Origin: Pantoea conspicua
GTDB taxonomy: Bacteria > Pseudomonadota > Gammaproteobacteria > Enterobacterales > Enterobacteriaceae
Assembly (NCBI RefSeq): GCF_002095315.1
Contig: NZ_MLFN01000004.1
Span: forward strand, 62,001-126,000
DNA: 64,000 bases
Direction of reading: 5' to 3'
The translations under genes were made by a program, and so were the position numbers. The notes under the pieces are model-generated. The model saw only the letters and a list, made by a program, of their open reading frames with translations. It made no database searches and was not told where the DNA came from. Each line of letters starts with the position of its first letter. Position 1 is the stretch's first letter. Shown one piece after another: positions 47,984 to 57,256 of the stretch.

Positions 47984-49456
47984 ATGACCAAGCGAAATAT
48001 TGTTGCTATCGATCTCGGCGCATCCAGCGGACGGGTGATGCTCGCACACTGGGATGCCGCTCAGCGCCACCTCAGCCTGCGCCAGGTACGGCGTTTCGCG
48101 AATACCCGCCAGCGTCGTGATGGCTATGACTGCTGGGATGTGGCAATGCTGGAGCAGGAGATCCGGGCCGGACTGGCACAGCTGGACGCCGAGGGCGTGG
48201 TGCCGGACAGCATCGGCATTGATACCTGGGGTGTGGATATGGTGCTGCTCGATGCCAGCGGCGAGCAGGTAGGAGAAGCGGTAAGCTACCGGGATGCCCG
48301 CACTCACGGCCTGATGGAGCAGGCGCAGCGCGATCTGAGCCACAGCGCAATTTATGCCCGCACCGGCATTCAGTTTCTGCCGTTTAATACGCTCTATCAG
48401 ATGCGGGCGCTGCAGCAGCAGCAGCCTGACTGGCAGGCCCGCGTCGCGCATGCGCTGATGATCCCGGACTATCTGCACTATCGCCTGACCGGCAATCTCA
48501 ATTGGGAATACACCAACGCCACCACTACGCAGATGCTGAATATCGACAGCGGCGAATGGGATCGCGATCTGCTCAGCTGGGCCGGTGTCGATGCCGCCTG
48601 GTTCGGCCAGCCACAGCCACCAGGCAATACCGTCGGCCACTGGCTAAACGCCCGCGGTGAGCGCATTCCGGTGATCGCCGTCGCCACCCACGATACCGCC
48701 AGCGCGGTACTGGCGACGCCGCTGATGCAGGAGGATGCCGCCTATCTCAGTTCCGGCACCTGGTCATTAATGGGCTTTGAAAGCCTGCAACCTTACGCGT
48801 CGGAAGCGGCACGGCATGCCAATATCACCAATGAAGGCGGCGCGGAAGGCTACCGCGTACTGAAGAACATCATGGGATTGTGGTTACTGCAGCGCGTCTG
48901 CGATGAGCTTCATATCGACGATCTCAGCCCGCTGATTGCCGACACCGCCCGACAGCCCGCCTGCGTGTCATTGATCAGCCCGAACGATGCCCGTTTTATT
49001 AATCCGGACAGCATGGTCACCGAGATCCAGAATGCCTGTGCGGAGCAGGGTATGCCGGTGCCGCAGTCCGCGGCGACGCTGGCGCGCTGCATTTTTGACA
49101 GCCTGGCGCTGCTCTACCGCGAAGTGATCACGGAACTGGCGCAACTGCGCGGCAAACCCTTCAGCCAGCTGCACGTCGTGGGCGGCGGCAGCCAGAATCA
49201 TTTCCTCAACCAACTGTGCGCTGATGCCTGTCAGGTTCCGGTATTAGCAGGACCGATCGAAGCATCAACTCTGGGCAACGTAGGCTGTCAGCTGATCGCG
49301 CTCGGCGAGCTGACCGATGTAGCCGATTTCCGCTGCTGCGTGGTCAACAATTTCCCGCTCAAAAAATTTGAACCGCAAACAACCAGCGCTTTTGGTGCCA
49401 GTCAGGCACGCTTTACTGCGCTGAGTCAACCCGCTAAGGAACTCGCTTATGACTAA
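47984..49456 (+). CDS. rhaB: Rhamnulokinase RhaB
   Basis: A 490-residue FGGY-family kinase that phosphorylates L-rhamnulose. The ATP-binding start [20 protein letters not shown] and [25 protein letters not shown] and [13 protein letters not shown] match E. coli RhaB (489). The frame is open upstream, but the start at 47984 agrees with the family and falls downstream of the promoter. Its stop overlaps the rhaA start by 8 bases. Confidence 0.95.
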   Translation: MTKRNIVAIDLGASSGRVMLAHWDAAQRHLSLRQVRRFANTRQRRDGYDCWDVAMLEQEIRAGLAQLDAEGVVPDSIGIDTWGVDMVLLDASGEQVGEAVSYRDARTHGLMEQAQRDLSHSAIYARTGIQFLPFNTLYQMRALQQQQPDWQARVAHALMIPDYLHYRLTGNLNWEYTNATTTQMLNIDSGEWDRDLLSWAGVDAAWFGQPQPPGNTVGHWLNARGERIPVIAVATHDTASAVLATPLMQEDAAYLSSGTWSLMGFESLQPYASEAARHANITNEGGAEGYRVLKNIMGLWLLQRVCDELHIDDLSPLIADTARQPACVSLISPNDARFINPDSMVTEIQNACAEQGMPVPQSAATLARCIFDSLALLYREVITELAQLRGKPFSQLHVVGGGSQNHFLNQLCADACQVPVLAGPIEASTLGNVGCQLIALGELTDVADFRCCVVNNFPLKKFEPQTTSAFGASQARFTALSQPAKELAYD

Positions 49457-50704
49457 GCAGATTGAACAGGCTTTTGAACTGGCTAAACAACGTTACGCCG
49501 ATATTGGGGTTGATGTTGAACAGGCCATCCGCCAGCTGGATAGTATCCCGGTTTCCATGCACTGCTGGCAGGGTGATGATGTCCGGGGCTTCGAAAACCC
49601 GCAGGCGCGTTAACCGGCGGTATTCAGGCAACCGGCAACTATCCGGGACGCGCCCGCAACGCAGGCGAGTTGCGGGCCGATCTTGATAAAGCGATGTCAC
49701 TGATTCCCGGCGCTAAACGCCTGAACCTGCACGCCATCTATCTGGAAAGTGACAAACCGGTGGCGCGTGATGCAATTGAGCCGGAACATTTCGCTAACTG
49801 GGTCAGCTGGGCCAAAGAACACAAGCTGGGCCTCGACTTCAACCCCAGCTGCTTCTCACATCCGCTGAGCGCAGACGGCTTTACGCTTTCCCATGCCGAT
49901 AAAACCATACGTCAGTTCTGGATCGATCACTGCAAAGCCAGCCGCCGGGTCTCTGCCTCATTTGGTGAGCAGCTGGGCACGCCTTCGGTCATGAACATTT
50001 GGGTACCGGATGGCATGAAAGATATTACCGTTGATCGCCTGGCCCCGCGTCAGCGTCTGATGAGCGCGCTGGATGAGATCATCTCAGAAAAACTCAATCC
50101 GCAGCACCATATCGACGCGGTAGAGAGCAAGCTGTTTGGCATTGGTGCTGAGAGCTACACCGTGGGCTCTAACGAGTTTTATCTCGGTTACGCCGCCAGC
50201 CGCCAGACGGCACTATGTCTGGATGCAGGTCACTTCCATCCGACCGAAGTGATCTCCGACAAAATCTCTGCCGCCATGCTTTATGTCCCGCGTCTGTTAC
50301 TGCACGTCAGCCGTCCGGTGCGCTGGGACAGCGACCACGTGGTGCTGCTGGATGATGAAACTCAGGCGATCGCCAGCGAGATTGTCCGTCATCAGCTGTT
50401 TGACAAAGTACATATCGGCCTCGACTTCTTTGATGCCTCAATTAACCGCATCGCAGCCTGGGTTATCGGCACCCGCAACGCCAAAAAAGCGCTGCTGCGC
50501 GCTTTGCTGGAACCCACCGATCGTCTGCGCCAGGTGGAAGCCGAAGGCGATTACACCGCACGACTGGCACTGCTGGAAGAGCAGAAGTCACTGCCGTGGC
50601 AGGCGGTATGGGAAGCCTGGTGTCTGCGTCACGATGTGCCCGCCGATGCCAGCTGGCTGAGCGATGTCCGTCACTATGAACAACAAATCTTGAGTCAACG
50701 TTAA
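49449..50704 (+). CDS. rhaA: L-rhamnose isomerase RhaA (apparent frameshift)
   Basis: A 418-residue (corrected) Mn-dependent isomerase converting L-rhamnose to L-rhamnulose; E. coli RhaA has 419. As written, translation from 49449 stops at 49611-49613 after [13 protein letters not shown]; one missing G in the run at 49604-49605 restores [18 protein letters not shown] and joins the rest, which is nearly identical to E. coli ([39 protein letters not shown], holding the metal ligands). Second gene of rhaBADM, overlapping rhaB. Confidence 0.93.
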
Positions 50705-50713
50705 GGATTCACT

Positions 50714-51556
50714 ATGCAAAGCATTCTTTCTTCCTGGTTTGTTCAGGGAATGGTTAAAGCAACCAGCGATATGTGGCTGAAGGGCTGGGATGAGCGCAAC
50801 GGCGGTAACGTCAGTCTGCGTCTGCTGGAGGAGGAGGTGAAACCCTTTGCTGCCGATTTCTATGCACAACCACGCTGCATTGAACTGACGCAGCCCGCAC
50901 CCGCGCTGGCAAACTGCTGGTTTCTGGTGACCGGGTCGGGCAAGTTCTTCCGCAATGTACAGCTCGACCCCGCCGATTGTCTGGCGCTGCTGCAGGTGGA
51001 TGACCAGGGACTCTCTTTTAAAATTCATTGGGGATTGTCGAATGGCGGTCTGCCCACCTCTGAACTGGCCTCCCATTTCCAGTCACATAGCGTGCGTAAA
51101 GCGGTCAGCAACGGCGCGGATCGCGTCATCATGCACTGTCACGCCACTAACTTCATGTCCCTGAGCTATGTGGTTGAACTCGATTCAGCCCGCTTTACCC
51201 GTCTGTTGTGGGAAGGCAGTACCGAATGTCTGGTGGTGTTCCCGGATGGCGTCGGCATCCTGCCCTGGATGGTGCCTGGCACCGACGGTATTGGCGCTGC
51301 CACTGCGGAACAGATGCAGTCGCACAGCCTGGTGATGTGGCCGTTTCACGGCATCTTTGGCAGCGGACCGACGCTGGACGAAACCTTTGGTCTGATTGAT
51401 ACCGCAGAAAAATCCTCTGAAGTGATCGTTAAGGTGCTGTCGATGGGCGGAATGCGGCAGAGTATCACGACCGAACAACTGGTAGCGCTGGGCGAACGCT
51501 TCGGGGTGAATCCGTGGCAGGCGGCGCTGGACGTGGGGCCAGCCAATGCTTCGTAA
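50714..51556 (+). CDS. rhaD: Rhamnulose-1-phosphate aldolase RhaD
   Basis: A 280-residue class II (zinc) aldolase that splits L-rhamnulose 1-phosphate to dihydroxyacetone phosphate and L-lactaldehyde. Conserved parts: [27 protein letters not shown], zinc ligands in [13 protein letters not shown] and the later His in [20 protein letters not shown]. Slightly longer than E. coli RhaD (274). Ten bases after rhaA; its end overlaps rhaM by 11 bases. Confidence 0.95.
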   Translation: MQSILSSWFVQGMVKATSDMWLKGWDERNGGNVSLRLLEEEVKPFAADFYAQPRCIELTQPAPALANCWFLVTGSGKFFRNVQLDPADCLALLQVDDQGLSFKIHWGLSNGGLPTSELASHFQSHSVRKAVSNGADRVIMHCHATNFMSLSYVVELDSARFTRLLWEGSTECLVVFPDGVGILPWMVPGTDGIGAATAEQMQSHSLVMWPFHGIFGSGPTLDETFGLIDTAEKSSEVIVKVLSMGGMRQSITTEQLVALGERFGVNPWQAALDVGPANAS

Positions 51557-51860
51557 AGCCTTTGTGATGCAGGTGAATGCCGACTGTCACGCAGAGTATG
51601 AACGTCGTCATTCCCCTATCTGGCCAGAACTGGCCGAAACGCTGAAGGCGCATGGCGCGCACAACTATGCCATCTGGCTGGATGCGGAGCGCAATCTGTT
51701 GTTCGCCAGCGTTGAGATCGAGTCAGAGGCGCGCTGGAATGCTGTTGCTGAGACGGAGGTATGCCAGCGCTGGTGGGCATCGATGAAAGACCTGATGCCC
51801 TCTAATCAGGATAACAGCCCGGTGAGCCAGCCCTTAAAACCGGTTTTCTTTCTCGACTGA
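51546..51860 (+). CDS. rhaM: L-rhamnose mutarotase RhaM
   Basis: A 104-residue dimeric mutarotase interconverting alpha- and beta-L-rhamnose; same length as E. coli RhaM. Key parts: [20 protein letters not shown] (active-site His and Tyr), [11 protein letters not shown] and [13 protein letters not shown]. Last gene of rhaBADM, overlapping rhaD by 11 bases. Confidence 0.95.
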   Translation: MLRKAFVMQVNADCHAEYERRHSPIWPELAETLKAHGAHNYAIWLDAERNLLFASVEIESEARWNAVAETEVCQRWWASMKDLMPSNQDNSPVSQPLKPVFFLD

Positions 51861-51900
51861 TCGCCTCCGGCTCACAGACAGGCTAGCGGCTCACCAACCA

Positions 51901-51926
51901 TCAGGGCGTTGTTGTCACCGCCCTGA
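51901..51926 (+). terminator. rhaBADM terminator
   Basis: TCAGGGCG (51901-51908) pairs with CGCCCTGA (51919-51926), loop of 10, followed by six Ts (51927-51932). It starts 41 bases past the rhaM stop and is a textbook intrinsic terminator. Confidence 0.85.
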
Positions 51927-51942
51927 TTTTTTACGCTGATTA

Positions 51943-52593
51943 TTACGCTTTGTGCTGACACAAGCCGGTCAGCGTCGGCCACATCGCCATCAGCGTATCA
52001 ATGATGCTGTCCAGATCGTCCCGCTGCGCACCTTCGCGCGCCCGAACAGACATACCCTGCAGCATACAACCCAGATAGCGCGCTAATGCCGCAATGTTTA
52101 CCGATTCGCTCAGTTCACCACGCTGCTGACGGGTCAGCAGAAAATCACTCAGCGTGCTCTCCTGTGACTGATGCTGCTGCTGCAACATTGTGGCGATCTC
52201 GGCAGAGGCCGCTGACAGGGTGGTAGACGTACAGATAAAGAAACAGCCACCGGGCGAATCGCGGTCGGTAAAGCAGGCCGCCGTGGCGCGAAAGTAGCCT
52301 TCGATCGCCTGATCGACCGGCAACCCATCGTTACCCAGTGACGTATCACGCCAGGCGCTAAATTTCTCCACGTAGCGCTCCATTGCTGCCCGGAACAATC
52401 CCTCTTTATTGACGAATTCAGCATACAGTGTGGGCGCTTTTGCACCGGTCGCCGCCACCAGGTCGGCCAGCGACGTGCCCTCGTAACCGTGGGTCCAGAA
52501 CAGGTTCAGCGCCTTATCGAGCGCAGCTTCACGGTCGAAAACTTTGGGACGACCGCGGCACTTCTTCACGTCGCATTCCTGAAGCTGGTTCAT
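51943..52593 (-). CDS. TetR/AcrR-family regulator
   Basis: A 216-residue TetR-type repressor. RGRPKVFDREAALDKALNLF and HGYEGTSLADLVAATGAKAP give the helix-turn-helix; the ligand domain holds GGCFFICTSTTLSAAS. Start at 52593 is chosen because AAGAGG lies 4-10 bases upstream. It is divergent from two small DUF1471 genes, with near-identical 20-base sites next to each promoter. This recalls comR-bhsA of E. coli, where a TetR protein represses a DUF1471 gene, but orthology is not claimed. Confidence 0.85.
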   Translation of the reverse strand: MNQLQECDVKKCRGRPKVFDREAALDKALNLFWTHGYEGTSLADLVAATGAKAPTLYAEFVNKEGLFRAAMERYVEKFSAWRDTSLGNDGLPVDQAIEGYFRATAACFTDRDSPGGCFFICTSTTLSAASAEIATMLQQQHQSQESTLSDFLLTRQQRGELSESVNIAALARYLGCMLQGMSVRAREGAQRDDLDSIIDTLMAMWPTLTGLCQHKA

Positions 52594-52620
52594 AAATCCT
52601 CTTGGGTGGTGAAACACCCT

Positions 52621-52640
52621 ATTAAATTACCGATCATTAA
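52621..52640 (-). promoter_or_regulatory. Operator-like site 1 (TetR side)
   Basis: On the reverse strand it reads TTAATGATCGGTAATTTAAT, 28 bases upstream of the TetR gene start. It matches site 2 at 18 of 20 positions and is centred on GATC. Likely the TetR protein's own operator. Confidence 0.6.
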
Positions 52641-52793
52641 TAAAATGTGCAAGGCCCGCTTCATTTAGCCGAGATCCCCCTTGCCATTTTGTGCGAAGGC
52701 GCTCGCTTATCGCCCCTAAGGTTAAGTGAAAAAGGGGGCTGAAGCCCATAATCACGCCACTTCGCGAATAAAATAACGCTCATTAAATAAATA

Positions 52794-52823
52794 TTGACGG
52801 CGTGCCACAAAGGGTTCTATCAT
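52794..52823 (+). promoter_or_regulatory. Promoter of the DUF1471 pair
   Basis: TTGACG (52794-52799) and TATCAT (52818-52823) are good -35 and -10 hexamers, 18 bases apart. Transcription would start near 52830, inside operator-like site 2. Confidence 0.6.
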
Positions 52824-52827
52824 TTAG

Positions 52828-52847
52828 TTAATGATCGTTAATTAAAT
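52828..52847 (+). promoter_or_regulatory. Operator-like site 2 (DUF1471 side)
   Basis: TTAATGATCGTTAATTAAAT, directly after the -10 hexamer, where a bound repressor would block initiation. Same orientation relative to its gene as site 1 and 18 of 20 bases identical. It contains a Dam site (GATC at 52833-52836, approximately central). Confidence 0.6.
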
Positions 52848-52893
52848 AACGACACACATTTTTCCATTACAGAATATGAAGAGAGAGAAACTC

Positions 52894-53151
52894 ATGAAAA
52901 GCATCAAACTCAGCCTGGCCGCCATCGCACTGACTACCCTGACTTTTGGCGCATTCGCCGCTGAACAGGTCAGCAGTGACCCGATCAATCAGCAGCCTGT
53001 CGGCACCATTTCAGTCCAGGGCGGCACCAACCTGAATTCCGTTGAAGCGCAGTTAAATGCCAAAGCGGATGAAGCCGGTGCTAAATCATTCCGTATCACA
53101 TCAACCAGTGGTCAGAACAAATTGCACGGCACCGCCGTGATTTATCAGTAA
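52894..53151 (+). CDS. Small secreted DUF1471 (YdgH/BhsA/McbA-like) protein 1
   Basis: An 85-residue secreted protein: signal peptide MKSIKLSLAAIALTTLTFGA, cut after AFA, then one DUF1471 module (QPVGTISVQGGTNLNSVEAQ ... ADEAGAKSFRITSTSGQNKL). The start at 52894 has GAGAGA upstream; an ATG at 52876 is in frame but has no site. Family members act in stress response and biofilm control, with unclear mechanism. First of two tandem paralogues. Confidence 0.87.
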   Translation: MKSIKLSLAAIALTTLTFGAFAAEQVSSDPINQQPVGTISVQGGTNLNSVEAQLNAKADEAGAKSFRITSTSGQNKLHGTAVIYQ

Positions 53152-53175
53152 TTGATGGTTGAAGAGGGGTTCGTT

Positions 53176-53433
53176 ATGAAAAAGTTCACTATCATGGTGG
53201 TGGCTGCACTACTCAGCAGCCTCTCCTTTGCCAGCGTTGCGGCCCAGCAGGTTATTCATTCGCCGCTGGATCAGCAAAAAATCGGCGTCATCAGCGCGAC
53301 AGGCAGCACTAACCTGACCTCGCTGGAACAGCAATTGTCAGAAAAGGCCAGCGATGTCGGCGCAAAGTCTTTCCGCATCACTTCGACCTCTGGCAACAAC
53401 AACCTGCATGGCACCGCAGTGCTTTATAAGTAA
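53176..53433 (+). CDS. Small secreted DUF1471 (YdgH/BhsA/McbA-like) protein 2
   Basis: An 85-residue paralogue of the gene before it: signal peptide MKKFTIMVVAALLSSLSFAS, then DUF1471 (QQKIGVISATGSTNLTSLEQ ... GAKSFRITSTSGNNNLHGTA). Both end in LHGTAV-Y-[QK]. The start at 53176 follows GAGGGG, 25 bases after the first gene's stop, so they form a two-gene operon that probably arose by duplication. Confidence 0.87.
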   Translation: MKKFTIMVVAALLSSLSFASVAAQQVIHSPLDQQKIGVISATGSTNLTSLEQQLSEKASDVGAKSFRITSTSGNNNLHGTAVLYK

Positions 53434-53441
53434 GCTGAAAC

Positions 53442-53476
53442 AGGCTTCAGATAAATTCCTGTCTGAAGCCTTTTTT
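53442..53476 (+). terminator. Terminator of the DUF1471 pair
   Basis: AGGCTTCAGA (53442-53451) pairs with TCTGAAGCCT (53462-53471), loop of 10, followed by TTTTTT. Starts 8 bases past the stop and ends against the convergent sotB stop. Confidence 0.85.
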
Positions 53477-54661
53477 CTATCCATTGCTGCGTAATTGCGG
53501 GTAGCGGCGAAAAATATAGACGCACCAGAGCAGCGCGACCAGACCAATCATCCCGCCGACATTGCCTACATCGGCCATCCTGAAATGCAGGCTGACCTGA
53601 TTCCCCAGCAACGCACCCGCGCCAATACCAATATTGTAGATACCCGACATCAGCGACATCGCAACGTCTGTCGCGTCCGGTGCCAGAGAGAGTACCCGTA
53701 TCTGCATGCCCAGGCCGATCATCATCATCGCCATTCCCCAGACAATGCACAGGATGGAGATCGCCGCGGGACGAACCGCAGCGAAAATCAGCAGCCCCAT
53801 GCAGAGCGTAATCAGCGCTATCGCGGCAATCAGCAGAGCTGAAGGGAATTTATTGCCCAGCGAACTGAACAACAGGCTACCGATAATGCCCGCCGAACCA
53901 AACAGCAGCAGCAGCAGGGTGGTGAAGTTCTCGTCTGAATGCGCAACTGCCTGCATAAAGGGTTCGATGTAGCTGTAGGCGGTGTAATGCGCCGTCACCA
54001 CCAGCGTAACCAGCAGATACATGCTGACTAACGCGGGTCGACGGAACAGCATCGGTACGCTGCTCAGTGAGCCGGTGTGTTCACTCGGCAGACGCGGCAG
54101 AATCCGCACCAGCATGATCATCAGCACCAGCGCGGAGAGGCCGATAGCCCCAAAGGTCGTACGCCAGCCCAGATACTGACCGACCACGCGGCCAATCGGT
54201 ACGCCCAGCACCATGGCAAGCGCCGTGCCGGTGGCGAGCATACTCAGCGCCTGGGTTTTCTTACCCGCCGGGGCCACACGGATCGCCAGCGAGGCGGTGA
54301 TCGACCAGAATACCGCATGCGACAGTGCGATGCCGATGCGTGAAACAATCAGCGAGCGGAAGTCCCAGGCTACCGTTGAGAGCACATGGCTGGCGATAAA
54401 TATCAGGAACAGCACACCGAGCAGCATTCGTCGCTCAATATTGCGGGTCAGCAGCATCAGCGGCAGAGAGAGCAGCGCGACCACCCAGGCATAGATGGTC
54501 AGCATGATGCCAACATCAGCGGTCTGCATCGAAAAATCAGCGGCGATATTGGATAGCAGCCCAACCGGCACAAACTCAGTGGTGTTGAACACAAAGGCGG
54601 CAATAGCCAGCAACACCACGCGAAGCCAGGCCGTTTTACGTGAAACAGTAGTTGATTGCAT
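53477..54661 (-). CDS. sotB: MFS sugar efflux transporter SotB
   Basis: A 394-residue, 12-helix transporter of the DHA1 group, close to E. coli SotB/YdeA (396) in [55 protein letters not shown] and [15 protein letters not shown]. SotB exports arabinose, lactose and IPTG-like sugars. It stands alone, convergent with the DUF1471 pair. Confidence 0.9.
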   Translation of the reverse strand: MQSTTVSRKTAWLRVVLLAIAAFVFNTTEFVPVGLLSNIAADFSMQTADVGIMLTIYAWVVALLSLPLMLLTRNIERRMLLGVLFLIFIASHVLSTVAWDFRSLIVSRIGIALSHAVFWSITASLAIRVAPAGKKTQALSMLATGTALAMVLGVPIGRVVGQYLGWRTTFGAIGLSALVLMIMLVRILPRLPSEHTGSLSSVPMLFRRPALVSMYLLVTLVVTAHYTAYSYIEPFMQAVAHSDENFTTLLLLLFGSAGIIGSLLFSSLGNKFPSALLIAAIALITLCMGLLIFAAVRPAAISILCIVWGMAMMMIGLGMQIRVLSLAPDATDVAMSLMSGIYNIGIGAGALLGNQVSLHFRMADVGNVGGMIGLVALLWCVYIFRRYPQLRSNG

Positions 54662-54835
54662 GAGGAGTCAAGTCAGTCAGAACAGCGAATCGGATGTGGC
54701 AGAAACATCCGGCGAAAGTGACCTGCGTCACAAATTACTGACTATTGTAGTGAATAAACCCGGAAGGGGAACCTTATAAACCGTTTTTAATCCTGATTAT
54801 TTTTTATCGCCCTGTGGCAGGGCGATAGCCTGAGG

Positions 54836-55377
54836 TTATTGACCGCGTCGCCGTGCTGGCATCATTCGCAACAACGTATTGTCCTTCAGCAGATAATGAT
54901 GAAACAGTGCCGCCACAGCATGCAGTCCGATAAGCCAGTAACCGAGTGGTGCCAGCGTTTCATGCCAGTCAATCAGCCAGTCGGCGAGATCAAAATTGGG
55001 TATGGCTGCCACCGGCATACTGATGCCGAACAGCCACCACTCGCGGCCTTTCAGATAGCGTGACGTCAGACCCAGAATCGGCAGCGTGATAAACAGGGCA
55101 TAGATAAGCGTATGCGTCAGATGCGCCAGCCCGTTTGCCAGCGACGTATAGCCGGCGTAATCGCGGGAGCGCGATGACGGGTGCGCAGCACCAGACGGGT
55201 AATCATCAGCACCAGCACCGACGCGCCTGCGCTAAAGTGGGTAATAATCATCGTATAACCCTGCCACGAACCGCGCTGAGTAAAACCGCGCAACTCGATA
55301 GTGGCATAGGCGATGACCACCAGCACAAAGGTCAGCCAGTGAAGGGCAATTTGTGATCCAGCATATTTTTCCCGCAT
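54836..55377 (-). CDS. cybB: Cytochrome b561 (apparent frameshift)
   Basis: A 180-residue (corrected), four-helix dihaem membrane cytochrome; E. coli CybB has 176. The start MREKYAGSQIALHWLTFVLV holds the first haem-ligand His, and WHETLAPLGYWLIGLHAVAA and FHHYLL hold others. As written, the frame breaks at 55130-55132, where GGG on the coding strand should be GGGG: restoring it changes WQTGWRI-stop to WQTGLAHLTHTLIYALFI and joins the two halves. CybB accepts electrons from ubiquinol or superoxide in E. coli. Confidence 0.87.
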
Positions 55378-55479
55378 GGTAAAACCCGCTAAACAGAATC
55401 AGGCCTTCTAACATAACGGAAAATAGCGGCAAATCTTAACAAATTAGCGCAGCGGGATAACTTTTCCGCCGCCACGACG

Positions 55480-55740
55480 CTAGCGTGACGTCAGGGTATG
55501 TTTCAGGGCCACGCTTTGCTGTTGATCAGGGCCGGATTTACCGTTTAGCGGACAGCAGGTATCACAGCCCATCGCGCGTGGGTAGTACTTTTTCGCCTGT
55601 AAAATAGCCGCGTTGACCTGATAAAAACTGCCGAGAAACAGTCTGTCAGCGGGCCCCGGCAGAAACGCACAGCCCGCGGCATGTACCACATGGTTTTCGT
55701 TATAACCCGATAGTTTGTTTACGTAATAATAGAGAGCCAC
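55480..55740 (-). CDS. Small Cys/His-rich hypothetical protein, 86 aa
   Basis: Family not named by me, though similar short proteins with a YYVNK...HxVH..GC.FLP......LG.....A...AK.YYP...GC..CCP plan are common in proteobacteria. The GTG start at 55740 follows AAAGGA at 6 bases; the longer frame to 55860 has no such site. The spaced His-x-x-His, Cys and C-x-x-C-C could bind a metal. No signal peptide. It stands alone between cybB and ynfM, on the same strand. Confidence 0.6.
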   Translation of the reverse strand: MALYYYVNKLSGYNENHVVHAAGCAFLPGPADRLFLGSFYQVNAAILQAKKYYPRAMGCDTCCPLNGKSGPDQQQSVALKHTLTSR

Positions 55741-55868
55741 AGGCGGTCCTTTTTGCTGTGTTAAGCGACAAAAGTAAGCAAATGTCACAATCAGACCGAT
55801 TATAGCGGGAAAAGCGCATTTTGTTCCTGCTGGACCTGAAGGTTCTGGTACCAGCGGCAAAACCAGGC

Positions 55869-55884
55869 CCGGAAACTTTTCCGG
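55869..55884 (-). terminator. Hairpin downstream of ynfM
   Basis: CCGGAA and TTCCGG flank ACTT, 24 bases past the ynfM stop on the reverse strand, followed by GGCCTGGTTTTG. Probably the ynfM terminator. Confidence 0.5.
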
Positions 55885-55908
55885 ACCGCGTGGGCAGCAG
55901 GGCTGACT

Positions 55909-57161
55909 TCAGAGCTGTTTAGATTGCAGTCGCCAGGCGACCATCAGCGCCAGCAGCAGCAGGGCGCTGATAAACAGTGTGATACCGGACCAGCCGTAAT
56001 TGTGCCAGAACAGCCCACCGAGCGTGCCGGCCACGCTGGAACCGACGTAATAACTGAACAGATAGAGCGACGAGGCCTGACCCCGCGCCCGACGCGCTCG
56101 CGGACCTATCCAGCTGCTGGCAACCGCATGGGCGGCAAAAAAGCCGGCGGTGAACAGCATCATGCCAGGCAAAATCAGCCACAGCGAATCAAAAGCAGTG
56201 AATAACAGGCCTGCCAGCATAATCGCGGTGGCACCGAACATCACCGGCCCGCGTCCCATCCGGCTGGTTAACGCGCCCGCTTTGGGTGAACTCCATGAAC
56301 CGGTAAGGTAGACAACTGACAGCAGGCCCACAACGGCCTGACTCAGATGCCAGGGCGCCGCCAGCAAGCGATAGCCGATATAATTAAACAGAGTAACGAA
56401 CGCGCCCATCAGCAAAAACCCTTCGGCGAACAGCACGGCAATCCCGGGTCGCGCCAGTGCAGGCGAAAATTGATCAGCAGGTTGCGCGGGCGCAGCGAGG
56501 TGGCGCGAAAATGGCGCGACGGTGGCAGGATTTTCCAGAACATCAGCGCCGAGGCCAGTGAAAAACAGCCGATAACCGCAATCGCGACGCGCCAGGAGTA
56601 GAAATCGGTCAGAACACCACTCAGCAGGCGACCACTCATGCCGCCGATTGAGTTGCCGCTGATATAGAGTCCCATCGAAAACGCAACGATCCGGGGTGAC
56701 ATCTCCTCGCTCAGATAGGTCATGCCGACCGCCGCGACGCCGCTCAGTGACAGCCCCATCAGCGCCCGCATAATCAGAATGCCGTGCCAGCTGGTCATGG
56801 TGGCGGAGATCAGCGTACAGATTGCCGCCAGCATCAGGGCGGTCACCATCACAGATTTACGCCCGACAGCATCAGAGAGCGGCCCGGTCACCAGCAGGCC
56901 GAGTGCCATCAGCCCGGTGGAGATGGAGAGTGACAGACTGCTGGCCGCCGGCGACACGCCAAACTGCTGCGACAGCACCGGTAAAATCGGTTGTACACAA
57001 TAGAGCAGGGCAAACGTCGCCAGACCGGCTGAAAAGAGTGCCAGCGTGACACGCATAAATTGCGGTGTCCCCCGGGTGATCCAGCCTGATGAGGCTGGCG
57101 AAACTAACGGTCTGCCTGCGACCTGATTCTCAACGGTAGCGGCCTGAGTAGTGCGGCTCAC
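55909..57161 (-). CDS. ynfM: MFS transporter YnfM (apparent frameshift)
   Basis: A 417-residue (corrected) 12-helix drug/metabolite transporter, exactly the length of E. coli YnfM. The start RGTPQFMRVTLALFSAGLAT, ICTLISATMTSWHGILIMRA and FLLMGAFVTLFNYIGYRL are near-identical. As written, the frame breaks between 56435 and 56436: one base is missing in DPGLP-[x]-LFAEGF, so the first frame ends at 56409 in nonsense. Divergent from the LysR gene ynfL, the same pairing as in E. coli. Cargo unknown. Confidence 0.9.
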
Positions 57162-57256
57162 AATCTTTCCTCAGTGATGAAAAACCTGTCGTCAGCTTAA
57201 AAAAGGGTGATTATGATGTCTAATATATTAATAATCTCAAATGAGACGTTGAACAT

